DNA from: Clostridiales bacterium
GTDB lineage: Bacteria; Bacillota; Clostridia; Christensenellales; Aristaeellaceae
Length of the DNA stretch: 22,095 nucleotides
NCBI GenBank assembly: GCA_019419995.1
Contig: JAHZHZ010000024.1
Location: 1 to 22,095, forward strand
Reading direction: 5' to 3'
The notes beneath the pieces are model-generated. The model saw only the letters and a program-made list of their open reading frames with translations, made no database searches and was not told the origin of the DNA. Shown here piece after piece: positions 7,327 through 14,214 of the stretch (position 1 is the first letter of the stretch; each line of letters starts with the position of its first letter). Position numbers and translations under genes: made by a program.

Positions 7327-8336
7327 TTCTCCTTCACCCCCAGCGCCTTGATGACCTTGACAATGTTGAGATTCTGCGGACATTTTTCCACGCAGCGTCC
7401 ACAACCCACACAGGAATAAACTCCTTCATTGTTGGCCGGGAAATAGACCAGCTTATGCATGAACCTCTGACGATATCGCTGCATCTGCGTAGTTCGACTG
7501 TTTTCCGCCGCCATCAAGGTAAAGTCAGAATACATGCAGCTGTCCCAGCAGCGATAGCGGGTAACCGCCTTTCCGTTGTCAAAATCCCGGATATCGTAGC
7601 ACTGGCAGGTTGGACATACAAAAGTGCAAGTTCCGCAACCTAGACAGGCTCTGGAGAGCTCCTCCCAGCGGGGATCCTCAAATTTTTCCATCAGATGTTC
7701 CCCGTCAAAGCCCTCCAAATTCAAATGAGCAAAGGGTAAGCGCTGAGTGATTTCCTGGATCTGGCGGCGCTGATCCTCCACTGCAGCGCCATCTGCCTCC
7801 TCCAGCGATTCAATCAACGCGGCGCCGCGCTCGCTGTTGGCCTGGAAATATATTTCCTCTCCAACCATCCATGCGGTGACATCGCCGCCGGGTGCAGCAG
7901 GATCTATACCAAAGTTCGTGCAAAAACACGCCTCCTCCGGCCGGCTGCAAGCCAGGGTTACCACGCAGCCATGGGCTCTTCGCGCTGCATAAAATTCATC
8001 CCTGGGCTCCACCAGAAATACCCTGTCTAATATTTCAAAACTGCGCTCGTCACAAGCACGTACACCGAATACCACAAAATCCTCATCCGCCTTGGGTACC
8101 TCGCCGATTTCAATGTGCTTTCCCTGCATGCGGAAGCGCAAAAGATTCTCCACTTGCGGAAAGAACACGTCTTTGGCGGACATGACCGTCTTTAAAACGT
8201 CCAAACGCACCTTTGCGTCCGGCTCCCACAGGTCAAAGTTTACCTGACCTGCTCTTTCAATGGGAAGATAGAGCTTCTGACTTTCAGCAATCTTCCGGAA
8301 GAAGCCCTCTAGGGCATTTATGGAGAGCTTTTTCAC
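7323..8336 (-). CDS. flxB: FlxB-like 4Fe-4S dicluster protein (AsrA-related)
   Basis: This 337-residue soluble protein has an N-terminal domain of about 225 residues with scattered cysteines (CACSRPEEACFC region, 124-139). A C-terminal ferredoxin domain follows, with Cys231/234/237/241 (CLGCGTCTFVCP) and Cys309/312/315/319 (CVGCGRCVEKCP). This layout is shared by AsrA and by FlxB-type proteins next to hdr genes. Translation starts at a GTG (8336) that overlaps the flxC stop as GTGA, preceded by a GGGAG Shine-Dalgarno site. It is translationally coupled on both sides. Its place between an FlxC- and an FlxA-type gene supports an electron-relay role in the NADH-oxidising module. Confidence 0.8.
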   Translation of the reverse strand: MKKLSINALEGFFRKIAESQKLYLPIERAGQVNFDLWEPDAKVRLDVLKTVMSAKDVFFPQVENLLRFRMQGKHIEIGEVPKADEDFVVFGVRACDERSFEILDRVFLVEPRDEFYAARRAHGCVVTLACSRPEEACFCTNFGIDPAAPGGDVTAWMVGEEIYFQANSERGAALIESLEEADGAAVEDQRRQIQEITQRLPFAHLNLEGFDGEHLMEKFEDPRWEELSRACLGCGTCTFVCPTCQCYDIRDFDNGKAVTRYRCWDSCMYSDFTLMAAENSRTTQMQRYRQRFMHKLVYFPANNEGVYSCVGCGRCVEKCPQNLNIVKVIKALGVKEK

Positions 8337-9304
8337 TGGCGGCTCCCTCCCCTCTGATGCACAACGCCGGGTTCACAGTCATCCATCTTATAATCCTCCA
8401 GCGGATGACGCTGACCGATCTGGGCACCGGCCCTGTATTCGCCATAGAAATTGTCTATGTCCTTTATGAACTTTCGATTGAGCAGATGCAGCGGAATCCC
8501 CTGGGGGCAAACCCGGCTGCATTCCCCGCAATCTGTACAGCGTCCAGCCACGTGGAAAGCGCGTATGATGTGGAATAGATTCTCCTCAAAATCATCCGCA
8601 GCTGCCTTGTTTTGCACGCCTGTCTCTGGATTATCAAAGACACACTTGATACAGCTACAAGCTGGGCATACGTTTCGGCACGCATTGCAGCGAATGCACT
8701 TGGAAAGTTCGCCTCTCCAGAAGGCAAATCGCTCGTCCGGGCTCATAGCCTCCAATTTAGCGACCATTTCAAATTTGTCGCCCACATTTGTCTCCCGGGA
8801 TTGACCGATGAACTCTTCTCCCGCCTGGTGTTCCTTGCCCTTACAGCACAGGCACTTATCCAGCAGATACTCCATGCGCGGCAATTGGGAATCACCGTAC
8901 AGGGTATGTACACACAGGAGATCTCCTTCCTCAGTGATGTCCAAAATTCCCTTGATACCCGCCCGGCGGATCTTCTCCACATCAATTTTACCGGAACAAC
9001 CCACGCCGACGACATAAATTTTCTCCGGATCGATTCTGTGCTCCGTGGCCAGCTGATTGTAACTCCAGGTATCGCAGGGCTTTAAAAAAGCCAGTACCGT
9101 CCCCTCATTGGCGCTCTGTGCTACCAGATACTTGGACAGATTGGGGCCGCAGAAGCCATCGTACTTCAAATTTGAAATATTCCGGGCATCAAAGACCGCA
9201 GGCGTGCGATCCCAGGGCATCTCTCCCCGTTCCCAGCCAAGCACGCGGCTTACCTTCCCACTCTCCAGATACTCCCGCGCCTTTTCGATCATCATTGCTT
9301 GCAT
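8333..9304 (-). CDS. flxC: FlxC-like iron-sulfur protein (F420-hydrogenase beta-like N-domain plus dicluster ferredoxin)
   Basis: This 323-residue protein has an N-terminal half with isolated conserved-looking cysteines (Cys77 in KPCDTW, Cys103 in VGCSGK and CLCC at 151-154), as in FrhB-like/hydrogenase-beta proteins. Two four-Cys ferredoxin motifs follow at 203/206/209/213 (CIRCNACRNVCP) and 256/259/262/266 (CTDCGECSRVCP). The gene overlaps flxD by 13 bp upstream and flxB by 4 bp downstream. The ATG at 9304 is preceded by GGGGG at a suitable distance. It is inferred to be an electron-transfer subunit of the Flx module; the individual role of FlxC homologues is poorly defined. Confidence 0.75.
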   Translation of the reverse strand: MQAMMIEKAREYLESGKVSRVLGWERGEMPWDRTPAVFDARNISNLKYDGFCGPNLSKYLVAQSANEGTVLAFLKPCDTWSYNQLATEHRIDPEKIYVVGVGCSGKIDVEKIRRAGIKGILDITEEGDLLCVHTLYGDSQLPRMEYLLDKCLCCKGKEHQAGEEFIGQSRETNVGDKFEMVAKLEAMSPDERFAFWRGELSKCIRCNACRNVCPACSCIKCVFDNPETGVQNKAAADDFEENLFHIIRAFHVAGRCTDCGECSRVCPQGIPLHLLNRKFIKDIDNFYGEYRAGAQIGQRHPLEDYKMDDCEPGVVHQRGGSRQ

Positions 9305-9771
9305 CTGAGATCCCCCAATTTCTTGTTCTCGCCCAGTTCTGTGATGGTTTTGGCAAAGTCATTCATGGTGGCGGCAAACTTCGCACCTTCCGCAGCAGAC
9401 ACCCACTCCACCCGGGTTCGGCGACTGTCGATGCCCAGATAGTCCAGCATGCTGAACAACAGCGTCATGCGGCGTCGAGCGTAATAATTGCCTGTGGTAT
9501 AGTGGCAGTCCCCCGGGTGGCAGCCACAGAGAATCACTCCGTCGGCTCCCCGCTGAAACGCCCGTAATATAAACAGCGGATTTAACCGGCAGGAACAGGG
9601 GATGCGAATAATCTTCACATTGGCCGGATAGCTCAGGCGGCTGGATCCAGCCAGATCCGCGCCTGCATAGGAGCACCAGTTGCAGCAAAAGGCCACGATC
9701 AGCGGCTTCCAGGGTTCCCTTTCGCCGGCAGTTACCGGTGCGGAAGCGGGTTGAATCTGATTTAACGACAT
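9292..9771 (-). CDS. flxD: FlxD/MvhD-type hydrogenase iron-sulfur subunit
   Basis: This 159-residue protein belongs to the MvhD family, the [2Fe-2S] linker that docks an electron-input module onto HdrA. The family cysteine pattern is visible: CCNWCSYAGAD (29-39), IPCSCR (57-62) and CGCHPGDCHY (82-91). The N-terminus has an extra Ala/Pro-rich stretch of about 20 residues. The ATG at 9771 lies inside the end of hdrA (10-bp overlap), with GGAGGTG upstream as Shine-Dalgarno site. Placement between hdrA and flxC matches its role of bridging FlxABC and HdrABC. No F420-non-reducing hydrogenase (MvhA/G) genes are present, so NADH via FlxA is the likely donor. Confidence 0.9.
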   Translation of the reverse strand: MSLNQIQPASAPVTAGEREPWKPLIVAFCCNWCSYAGADLAGSSRLSYPANVKIIRIPCSCRLNPLFILRAFQRGADGVILCGCHPGDCHYTTGNYYARRRMTLLFSMLDYLGIDSRRTRVEWVSAAEGAKFAATMNDFAKTITELGENKKLGDLRCKQ

Positions 9772-11753
9772 ATCGCATCCACCTCCGACATGATCTGTTT
9801 ATTGGTGAATCCCTTCAGGTCCATCGCCGTGGATGGGCAGGTGACCGTGCAGGCACCACAGCCCTGACACACAGCTTCATTGACCACGGCCACGCGCTTT
9901 TTCCCGCGGAATTCCGGGCCACGCACATCCCGTACCTCATAGCTGATCGCTCCGTAGGGACATACATTTTCGCACTGGGAACAGCCATTGCACAACAAGG
10001 GATCGGCATGAGCTACGCAGGGATTACAACTGAGGCTGTCCTTGCTCAGCAGGCCAATGACCTTTGCCGCCGCCGCGCTGGCCTGAGCCACGGTTTCAGG
10101 AATATCCTTAGGTCCCTGACATACGCCCGAAAGAAAGATTCCTGCTGTAGGACTCTCCACCGGCCGCAGCTTGGGATGCGCTTCGGTAAAGAAATCGTTG
10201 GTATCCATGCTGGCAGTGAGCATGGTCCCGATGGCACGAGCCGTGGGATCTGGCTCGATGGCCGTGGCAAGCACCACCATATCGCAGTCGATGTGCACCT
10301 GCTCGTTGTCGATCAGGTTGCTGCCCTGCACGTGCAGGCGACCATTTTCCACACTCACCTTTCCCACCTGACCCTTGATGTAATCCACATCGTATTGCTC
10401 CACGGCCCGGCGGTAGAATTCATCAAAATTCTTACCTGGCGTACGCACATCGATGTAGAATACGTGCACCTTGACATCCGGATATTTTTCTCGCACCAAC
10501 ATGGCATGTTTGGCAGTGTACATGCAGCAAATCTTGGAGCAATACTGTTTTCCCCGGCTCGCATCAGCGGAACAGCGGGAACCGACACACTGCACAAATA
10601 CGATCTCCTTCGGATGTCGTCCATCCGAAGGGCACACTAACGTGCCCTTGCTGGGTCCTGCCGCGTTCATCAGTCGCTCAAACTCCAGTGAAGTCACCAC
10701 GTCCTTAGACTGGCAGTAGGCATACTCATCAAAGGCGCTGGCATCGATAGGCTTAAAGCCGGTAGCCACGATGATGGCCCCGTATTCCCGCTCGAGAATT
10801 TCCTCCTGCTGATCGAAGCGAATGGCTCCTGCCGTGCAGTTCTTTTCGCAGATGCCACATTTACCAGTCTTAAAGTGAAGACATTGGTTCTTATCGATCA
10901 CCGCAACGTTGGGAATGGCCTGAGCAAAGGGAATATACACCGCTCCCCGGGTGTTGAGTCCCATATTAAACTCATTCAGGCCCTTGCGGGAAGGACACTT
11001 TTCCGTGCATACTCCGCATCCGGTACATTTTACTTCATCCACATAGCGAGCCTTTTTACGGATGCGAGCACGGAAATTGCCCACAAAACCGCTGACGTTT
11101 TCCAGCTCTGCATAGGTAATCAGATGAATCTTGTCATTCTGCGCCGCGTCCACCATCTTGGGCGTGAGAATGCAGGCCGCGCAGTCCAGCGTGGGAAACG
11201 TCTTATCCAACTGGGCCATGCGCCCGCCGATGGTGGGAGATTTCTCCACAATGTCTACCTCATAGCCCGCTTCAGCCACATCCAGAGCAGTCTGGATTCC
11301 CGCGATTCCGCCGCCAATCACCAACGCACGCTTCGTCACCGGGCTGGTACCCGCAGTGAGCGGCGCATTTCTCTGAACCTTGGCAATGGCCGCCCTAGCC
11401 AGAATGATTGCCTTTTCCGTTCCCTCCGGCATGTCCTTGTGAATCCAGGAACACTGCTCGCGAATGTTGGCAATCTCTACCATATAGGGATTTAGACCCG
11501 CCATCATCGCCGTTTTGCGGAAGGTCGCCTCATGCATGCGCGGCGAACAGGAACAGACGACAATGCCGTTGAGTTCATGTTCCCGAATGGCGTTACGAAT
11601 CAGGCTCTGTCCGTTTTCCGAACACATATACTGATAATCCGTGCTGAAGACAACACCTGGTTCCGACTTGACCGCTTCGGCTACTGCCTTGACGTCCACA
11701 GTCGCCGCAATATTGCTTCCGCACCAGCATACAAAAACGCCTATTTTCTGCAT
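9762..11753 (-). CDS. hdrA: HdrA-family FAD iron-sulfur subunit (heterodisulfide reductase subunit A-like)
   Basis: This 663-residue protein shows the full HdrA layout. There is an N-terminal domain with CWCGSN (9-14) and further Cys near 44 and 67-69, then an FAD Rossmann fold (VIGGGIAG, 145-152) with an inserted DCAAC cysteine motif at 190-194. Ferredoxin clusters follow at 243/246/249/253 and 291/299/302/306, with a C-terminal dicluster at 588-598 and 629-639. HdrA flavin is the bifurcation site in known Hdr complexes. I chose ATG 11753 because AGGAG lies 8 nt upstream; a GTG at 11771 overlapping the hdrC stop is an alternative adding six residues. It should split NADH-derived electrons between ferredoxin and the HdrB branch. 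Confidence 0.92.
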   Translation of the reverse strand: MQKIGVFVCWCGSNIAATVDVKAVAEAVKSEPGVVFSTDYQYMCSENGQSLIRNAIREHELNGIVVCSCSPRMHEATFRKTAMMAGLNPYMVEIANIREQCSWIHKDMPEGTEKAIILARAAIAKVQRNAPLTAGTSPVTKRALVIGGGIAGIQTALDVAEAGYEVDIVEKSPTIGGRMAQLDKTFPTLDCAACILTPKMVDAAQNDKIHLITYAELENVSGFVGNFRARIRKKARYVDEVKCTGCGVCTEKCPSRKGLNEFNMGLNTRGAVYIPFAQAIPNVAVIDKNQCLHFKTGKCGICEKNCTAGAIRFDQQEEILEREYGAIIVATGFKPIDASAFDEYAYCQSKDVVTSLEFERLMNAAGPSKGTLVCPSDGRHPKEIVFVQCVGSRCSADASRGKQYCSKICCMYTAKHAMLVREKYPDVKVHVFYIDVRTPGKNFDEFYRRAVEQYDVDYIKGQVGKVSVENGRLHVQGSNLIDNEQVHIDCDMVVLATAIEPDPTARAIGTMLTASMDTNDFFTEAHPKLRPVESPTAGIFLSGVCQGPKDIPETVAQASAAAAKVIGLLSKDSLSCNPCVAHADPLLCNGCSQCENVCPYGAISYEVRDVRGPEFRGKKRVAVVNEAVCQGCGACTVTCPSTAMDLKGFTNKQIMSEVDAICR

Positions 11754-11767
11754 TGTGTCGTCTCCTA

Positions 11768-12154
11768 TCACTTATTGTACTTGCGCATGGCGGACACGAT
11801 GGCCTGCTGTGGCAAGCTTTCATTCCAAAGGGCAGGCACATCATCAGGACGCATATGGCTCATCCCCTGTTGACGCACCACTGCTAGGCGGACAGCTTCC
11901 ACAAGCTTAGCCGGCTCCACATTCCTGGGGCAACGGTCAATGCAGGCAAAACAGCTTAAGCATTTGTAAATGGATTTGGACTGCATCAGCTTTTCAATCT
12001 GTCCCTTCTGCACCATGCTGACAAACTGATGGGGATGATACTCCATTTCATCGTAAGCAGGGCAGGTTGCAGAGCATTTTCCACATTTCATACACTTGCG
12101 GGGATTAACTCCGCTGATCCGCAGGATCTCTTCGCTAAGATAGCGGTTTTCCAT
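11768..12154 (-). CDS. hdrC: HdrC-family 4Fe-4S dicluster subunit
   Basis: This 128-residue protein has two four-Cys ferredoxin motifs, Cys21/24/27/31 (CMKCGKCSATCP) and Cys65/68/71/75 (CLSCFACIDRCP), in the length and arrangement of HdrC. It carries electrons between HdrA and HdrB. The ATG at 12154 shares a base with the hdrB stop (TAATG), which signals coupled translation. A longer in-frame reading upstream would overlap hdrB and has no family features. A GTGA overlap lies at its 3' end. Confidence 0.9.
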   Translation of the reverse strand: MENRYLSEEILRISGVNPRKCMKCGKCSATCPAYDEMEYHPHQFVSMVQKGQIEKLMQSKSIYKCLSCFACIDRCPRNVEPAKLVEAVRLAVVRQQGMSHMRPDDVPALWNESLPQQAIVSAMRKYNK

Positions 12155-12951
12155 TACGCGCCCTCCTTCTGGGGAAGACCCAACGCCTGATAGAGCAGTT
12201 CCGTAAAATATTTTACCGGCAGCGCATGCGCACCCGCATTCACACTGAGATTGTACATGCACAGGGGACAGGCAGTAATCACCATCTCCGCTCCCGCTTC
12301 AGACGCCGATTTAAGCACTGCATCCACCCTTCTGTGGGTAAAATCCGCATCCTCCATGGCCATGTAACCGCCACAACACTCGTTGCGCTGGCTATAAATC
12401 ACGGGAGTCGCACCGATGGCCCTGATAAAATTCTCCATTATGACGGGATTTTCCACATCGTCAAAGGCCATCGTTGTACCGGGCCGCAGCAGCAAACAGC
12501 CGTAATATGCCGCGATCTTCACGCCCTTAAGGGGATTTTTCACAGCTTTTCGCAGCTCATCAAAACCCACCTCGTCCCGAAGCATCTCCAGATAGTGCAC
12601 CACCTGGGTCTCACCCGCGTAAGGCACATCCAGTTTCAAATAGTTGTTGGCCCGGCTGCGAATATACTCGTTGTCGCGCATATCCGCGTTGACCCGTTTA
12701 ATCACATGGTGGCAGGCTGAACAGAGGGTTAAAAGTTTCTGTCCCTTCTCCTTTGCCGCCTGCAATGCCCGCACGGCGGAAAGGCGAGTGGCAATTTCAT
12801 CTTCCGCCTGAGGATATACGGCGCCGCAACACTGCCAGTTTTCAATTTCGCAAAGCTCCACACCCAAGGCCTCAGCACTCAGGCGACCGTAGCGGTCCAA
12901 TTCCTTAGCTTTAGTGCTCAGGGTGCAGCCGGGATAATAGCTGAAGATCAT
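12154..12951 (-). CDS. hdrB: HdrB-family CCG-domain subunit
   Basis: This 265-residue protein has both CCG domains that hold the noncubane 4Fe-4S clusters of HdrB: Cys9, Cys41-42, Cys77, Cys80, and Cys152, Cys192-193, Cys228, Cys231 (NECCGG, ACPLC). In methanogens these clusters reduce the CoM-S-S-CoB disulfide; in bacteria the acceptor is usually unknown. The start is placed at ATG 12951, 9 nt after AAGGAG (12961-12966). The ATG at 12957 is only 3 nt from that site and is less likely. It lies 25 nt after the dehydrogenase gene. The CCG domain could feed the fumarate reductase-like pair, as in TfrB, where FrdB-like and CCG domains are fused. Confidence 0.9.
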   Translation of the reverse strand: MIFSYYPGCTLSTKAKELDRYGRLSAEALGVELCEIENWQCCGAVYPQAEDEIATRLSAVRALQAAKEKGQKLLTLCSACHHVIKRVNADMRDNEYIRSRANNYLKLDVPYAGETQVVHYLEMLRDEVGFDELRKAVKNPLKGVKIAAYYGCLLLRPGTTMAFDDVENPVIMENFIRAIGATPVIYSQRNECCGGYMAMEDADFTHRRVDAVLKSASEAGAEMVITACPLCMYNLSVNAGAHALPVKYFTELLYQALGLPQKEGA

Positions 12952-12976
12952 GTTCATATGCTCCTTCGGGCCCCTA

Positions 12977-13933
12977 TCAGGCCTGTTCGAAATCGATCTG
13001 GGCAATAACTTCCTTGAGCACGTCCGCGCTGTGGCGCAGCTTTTCTTCTTCCTCCTGCGTCAGTTCCGGCAACAGCGTGCCTTTGACACCCTTTCCGTTG
13101 ACGATGGTGGGAATACTCAGACATACGTCCTCAATTCCAAATTCACCGTGCATCATGGTGGAAACGCACAGCAGAGAATCGCTGCCATTGAGCAAGGTCT
13201 TGATAATATCACACACCGAAACAGCGATGGCGTAGAACGTAGCGCCCTTTCGCGCTATGATTTTTCCACCGGAAGTTCGTATGTAATTCTCAATCTCATC
13301 CAAATTGAGTTCTGCTGCGAAATCCTCGCGATAGTTCAAATGCTTCCGATAATCCTGGAGACCTACGGAAGAAATGCGTACGGAATTCCACGGTACGAAG
13401 GAGCTGTCGCCGTGCTCGCCCAGCACATAGGCGTGCACATCCTTCTGGTTGATCTGCAAAAGCTCTGCAATGCGGGAACAGAGGCGGGCGGAGTCCAGCA
13501 GCGTACCGGAACCGATGATCTGCTTTTCCGGAAGTCCCGAGAACTTGCAGAACGCATACGTCAGCACATCCACTGGATTGCTCACAAAGACATAGAGCGC
13601 ATTGGGCGCATACTTGACGATCTGAGGAGCGATGGATTTAATGATGTTGACGTTGATCTGACACAGCTCCAGGCGTGTCTGGCCCGGTTTGCGGGCAATG
13701 CCTGAAGTGACCACAACGATATCCGATCCAGCTGCATCCTCATAGCTGCCGGCATAGATCTTGCACGGGCTCATAAAGGGCGTTCCCTGGCGAATGTCCA
13801 TGGCCTCACCCAGCGCTTTTTTCGTGTTGACGTCGATCATCACGATTTCTGAAACCAATCCCTGCACCGCCATGGTATATGCGATGGTGGAGCCGACGCT
13901 GCCCGCGCCGATAACCGTAACTTTATTGCTCAT
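12977..13933 (-). CDS. ldh: NAD-dependent L-lactate/malate dehydrogenase family enzyme, probably L-lactate dehydrogenase
   Basis: This 318-residue protein has the NAD motif GAGSVGS (9-15), Asp34 for NAD specificity, substrate arginines 87 and 150, Asp147 and catalytic His174 in LGEHGDS. The overall pattern (GEAMDIRQGTPF, GATFYAIA, HGEFGIEDV) is L-lactate dehydrogenase-like. At the specificity-loop position where most lactate enzymes have Gln (QKPGETR), this one has Arg81 (RKPGQTR), as in malate dehydrogenases, so the substrate is uncertain. ATG 13933 is preceded by GGAGG with 7-nt spacing. As first gene of the operon it would exchange NADH with FlxA. A possible Rex operator lies upstream. Confidence 0.88.
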   Translation of the reverse strand: MSNKVTVIGAGSVGSTIAYTMAVQGLVSEIVMIDVNTKKALGEAMDIRQGTPFMSPCKIYAGSYEDAAGSDIVVVTSGIARKPGQTRLELCQINVNIIKSIAPQIVKYAPNALYVFVSNPVDVLTYAFCKFSGLPEKQIIGSGTLLDSARLCSRIAELLQINQKDVHAYVLGEHGDSSFVPWNSVRISSVGLQDYRKHLNYREDFAAELNLDEIENYIRTSGGKIIARKGATFYAIAVSVCDIIKTLLNGSDSLLCVSTMMHGEFGIEDVCLSIPTIVNGKGVKGTLLPELTQEEEEKLRHSADVLKEVIAQIDFEQA

Positions 13934-13988
13934 ATGCGCACCTCCAAAGAATGTAATAAAACGCCTGCTATTTATTGTTTCCTTTATC

Positions 13989-13997
13989 ATTGTACCA
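13989..13997 (-). promoter_or_regulatory. Candidate extended -10 promoter for the ldh-hdr-flx operon
   Basis: On the minus strand TGGTACAAT gives a TACAAT -10 box with the TGn extension, about 55 nt upstream of the ldh ATG. No good -35 is visible at 17 bp, which fits an extended -10 promoter. The region is AT-rich, so other -10-like boxes exist (for example TATAAT at 14050-14055, with a poor -35). Confidence 0.45.
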
Positions 13998-14006
13998 GAA
14001 AAACAG

Positions 14007-14024
14007 AAGTTTAAAAGTTAACAT
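14007..14024 (-). promoter_or_regulatory. Possible Rex-like operator upstream of ldh
   Basis: On the minus strand ATGTTAACTTTTAAACTT resembles the Rex consensus TTGTTAAnnnnTTAACAA. The left half matches 6 of 7 positions and the right half 4 of 7. It covers the -35 position of the candidate promoter, where a repressor would block RNA polymerase. Rex commonly controls ldh and fermentative redox genes in Clostridia. The weak right half in an AT-rich stretch keeps confidence low. Confidence 0.3.
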
Positions 14025-14167
14025 ATGAATTGTTTTATGTTATTTTATGATTATATGACATTCCATGTATTTACTAATATTTTATATTTAGTTGTAAATT
14101 TTCATTTTTTATAGATGTTTATTAGTTATAATTTGAAATTTCACCCCAGTGCATGGCATTAAAGTGT

Positions 14168-14201
14168 AAAAAAGAAGAGCTCAGGAGATTCCCTAAGCTC
14201 T
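14168..14201 (-). terminator. Rho-independent terminator of the plsX-ftsY-kinase operon
   Basis: On the minus strand a 10-bp stem AGAGCTTAGG/CCTGAGCTCT (one T-G wobble) with a 6-nt loop is followed by TCTTTTTT. It starts about 14 nt after the stop codon of the kinase gene and separates the housekeeping operon from the ldh-hdr-flx operon. Confidence 0.9.
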
Positions 14202-14214
14202 GTTAAGATTTGAA

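Noticed and set aside
6499..8336. Anaerobic sulfite reductase AsrAB
   Set aside because: FlxB/FlxA resemble AsrA/AsrB, but no siroheme subunit AsrC follows and the genes are embedded in an hdr-flxDC context.
9738..10640. 300-codon open frame on the plus strand
   Set aside because: It lies fully antisense to hdrA, with His-rich antisense composition and no domain match.
9762..12951. Methanogen origin for the hdr genes
   Set aside because: The surrounding genes, promoters and ribosome-binding sites are bacterial, and bacterial HdrABC families are widespread in anaerobes; nothing here shows recent transfer.
14134..14143. Perfect palindrome TGAAATTTCA as an operator
   Set aside because: It is only 10 bp, AT-rich and far upstream of the candidate promoter; chance occurrence is likely in this region.
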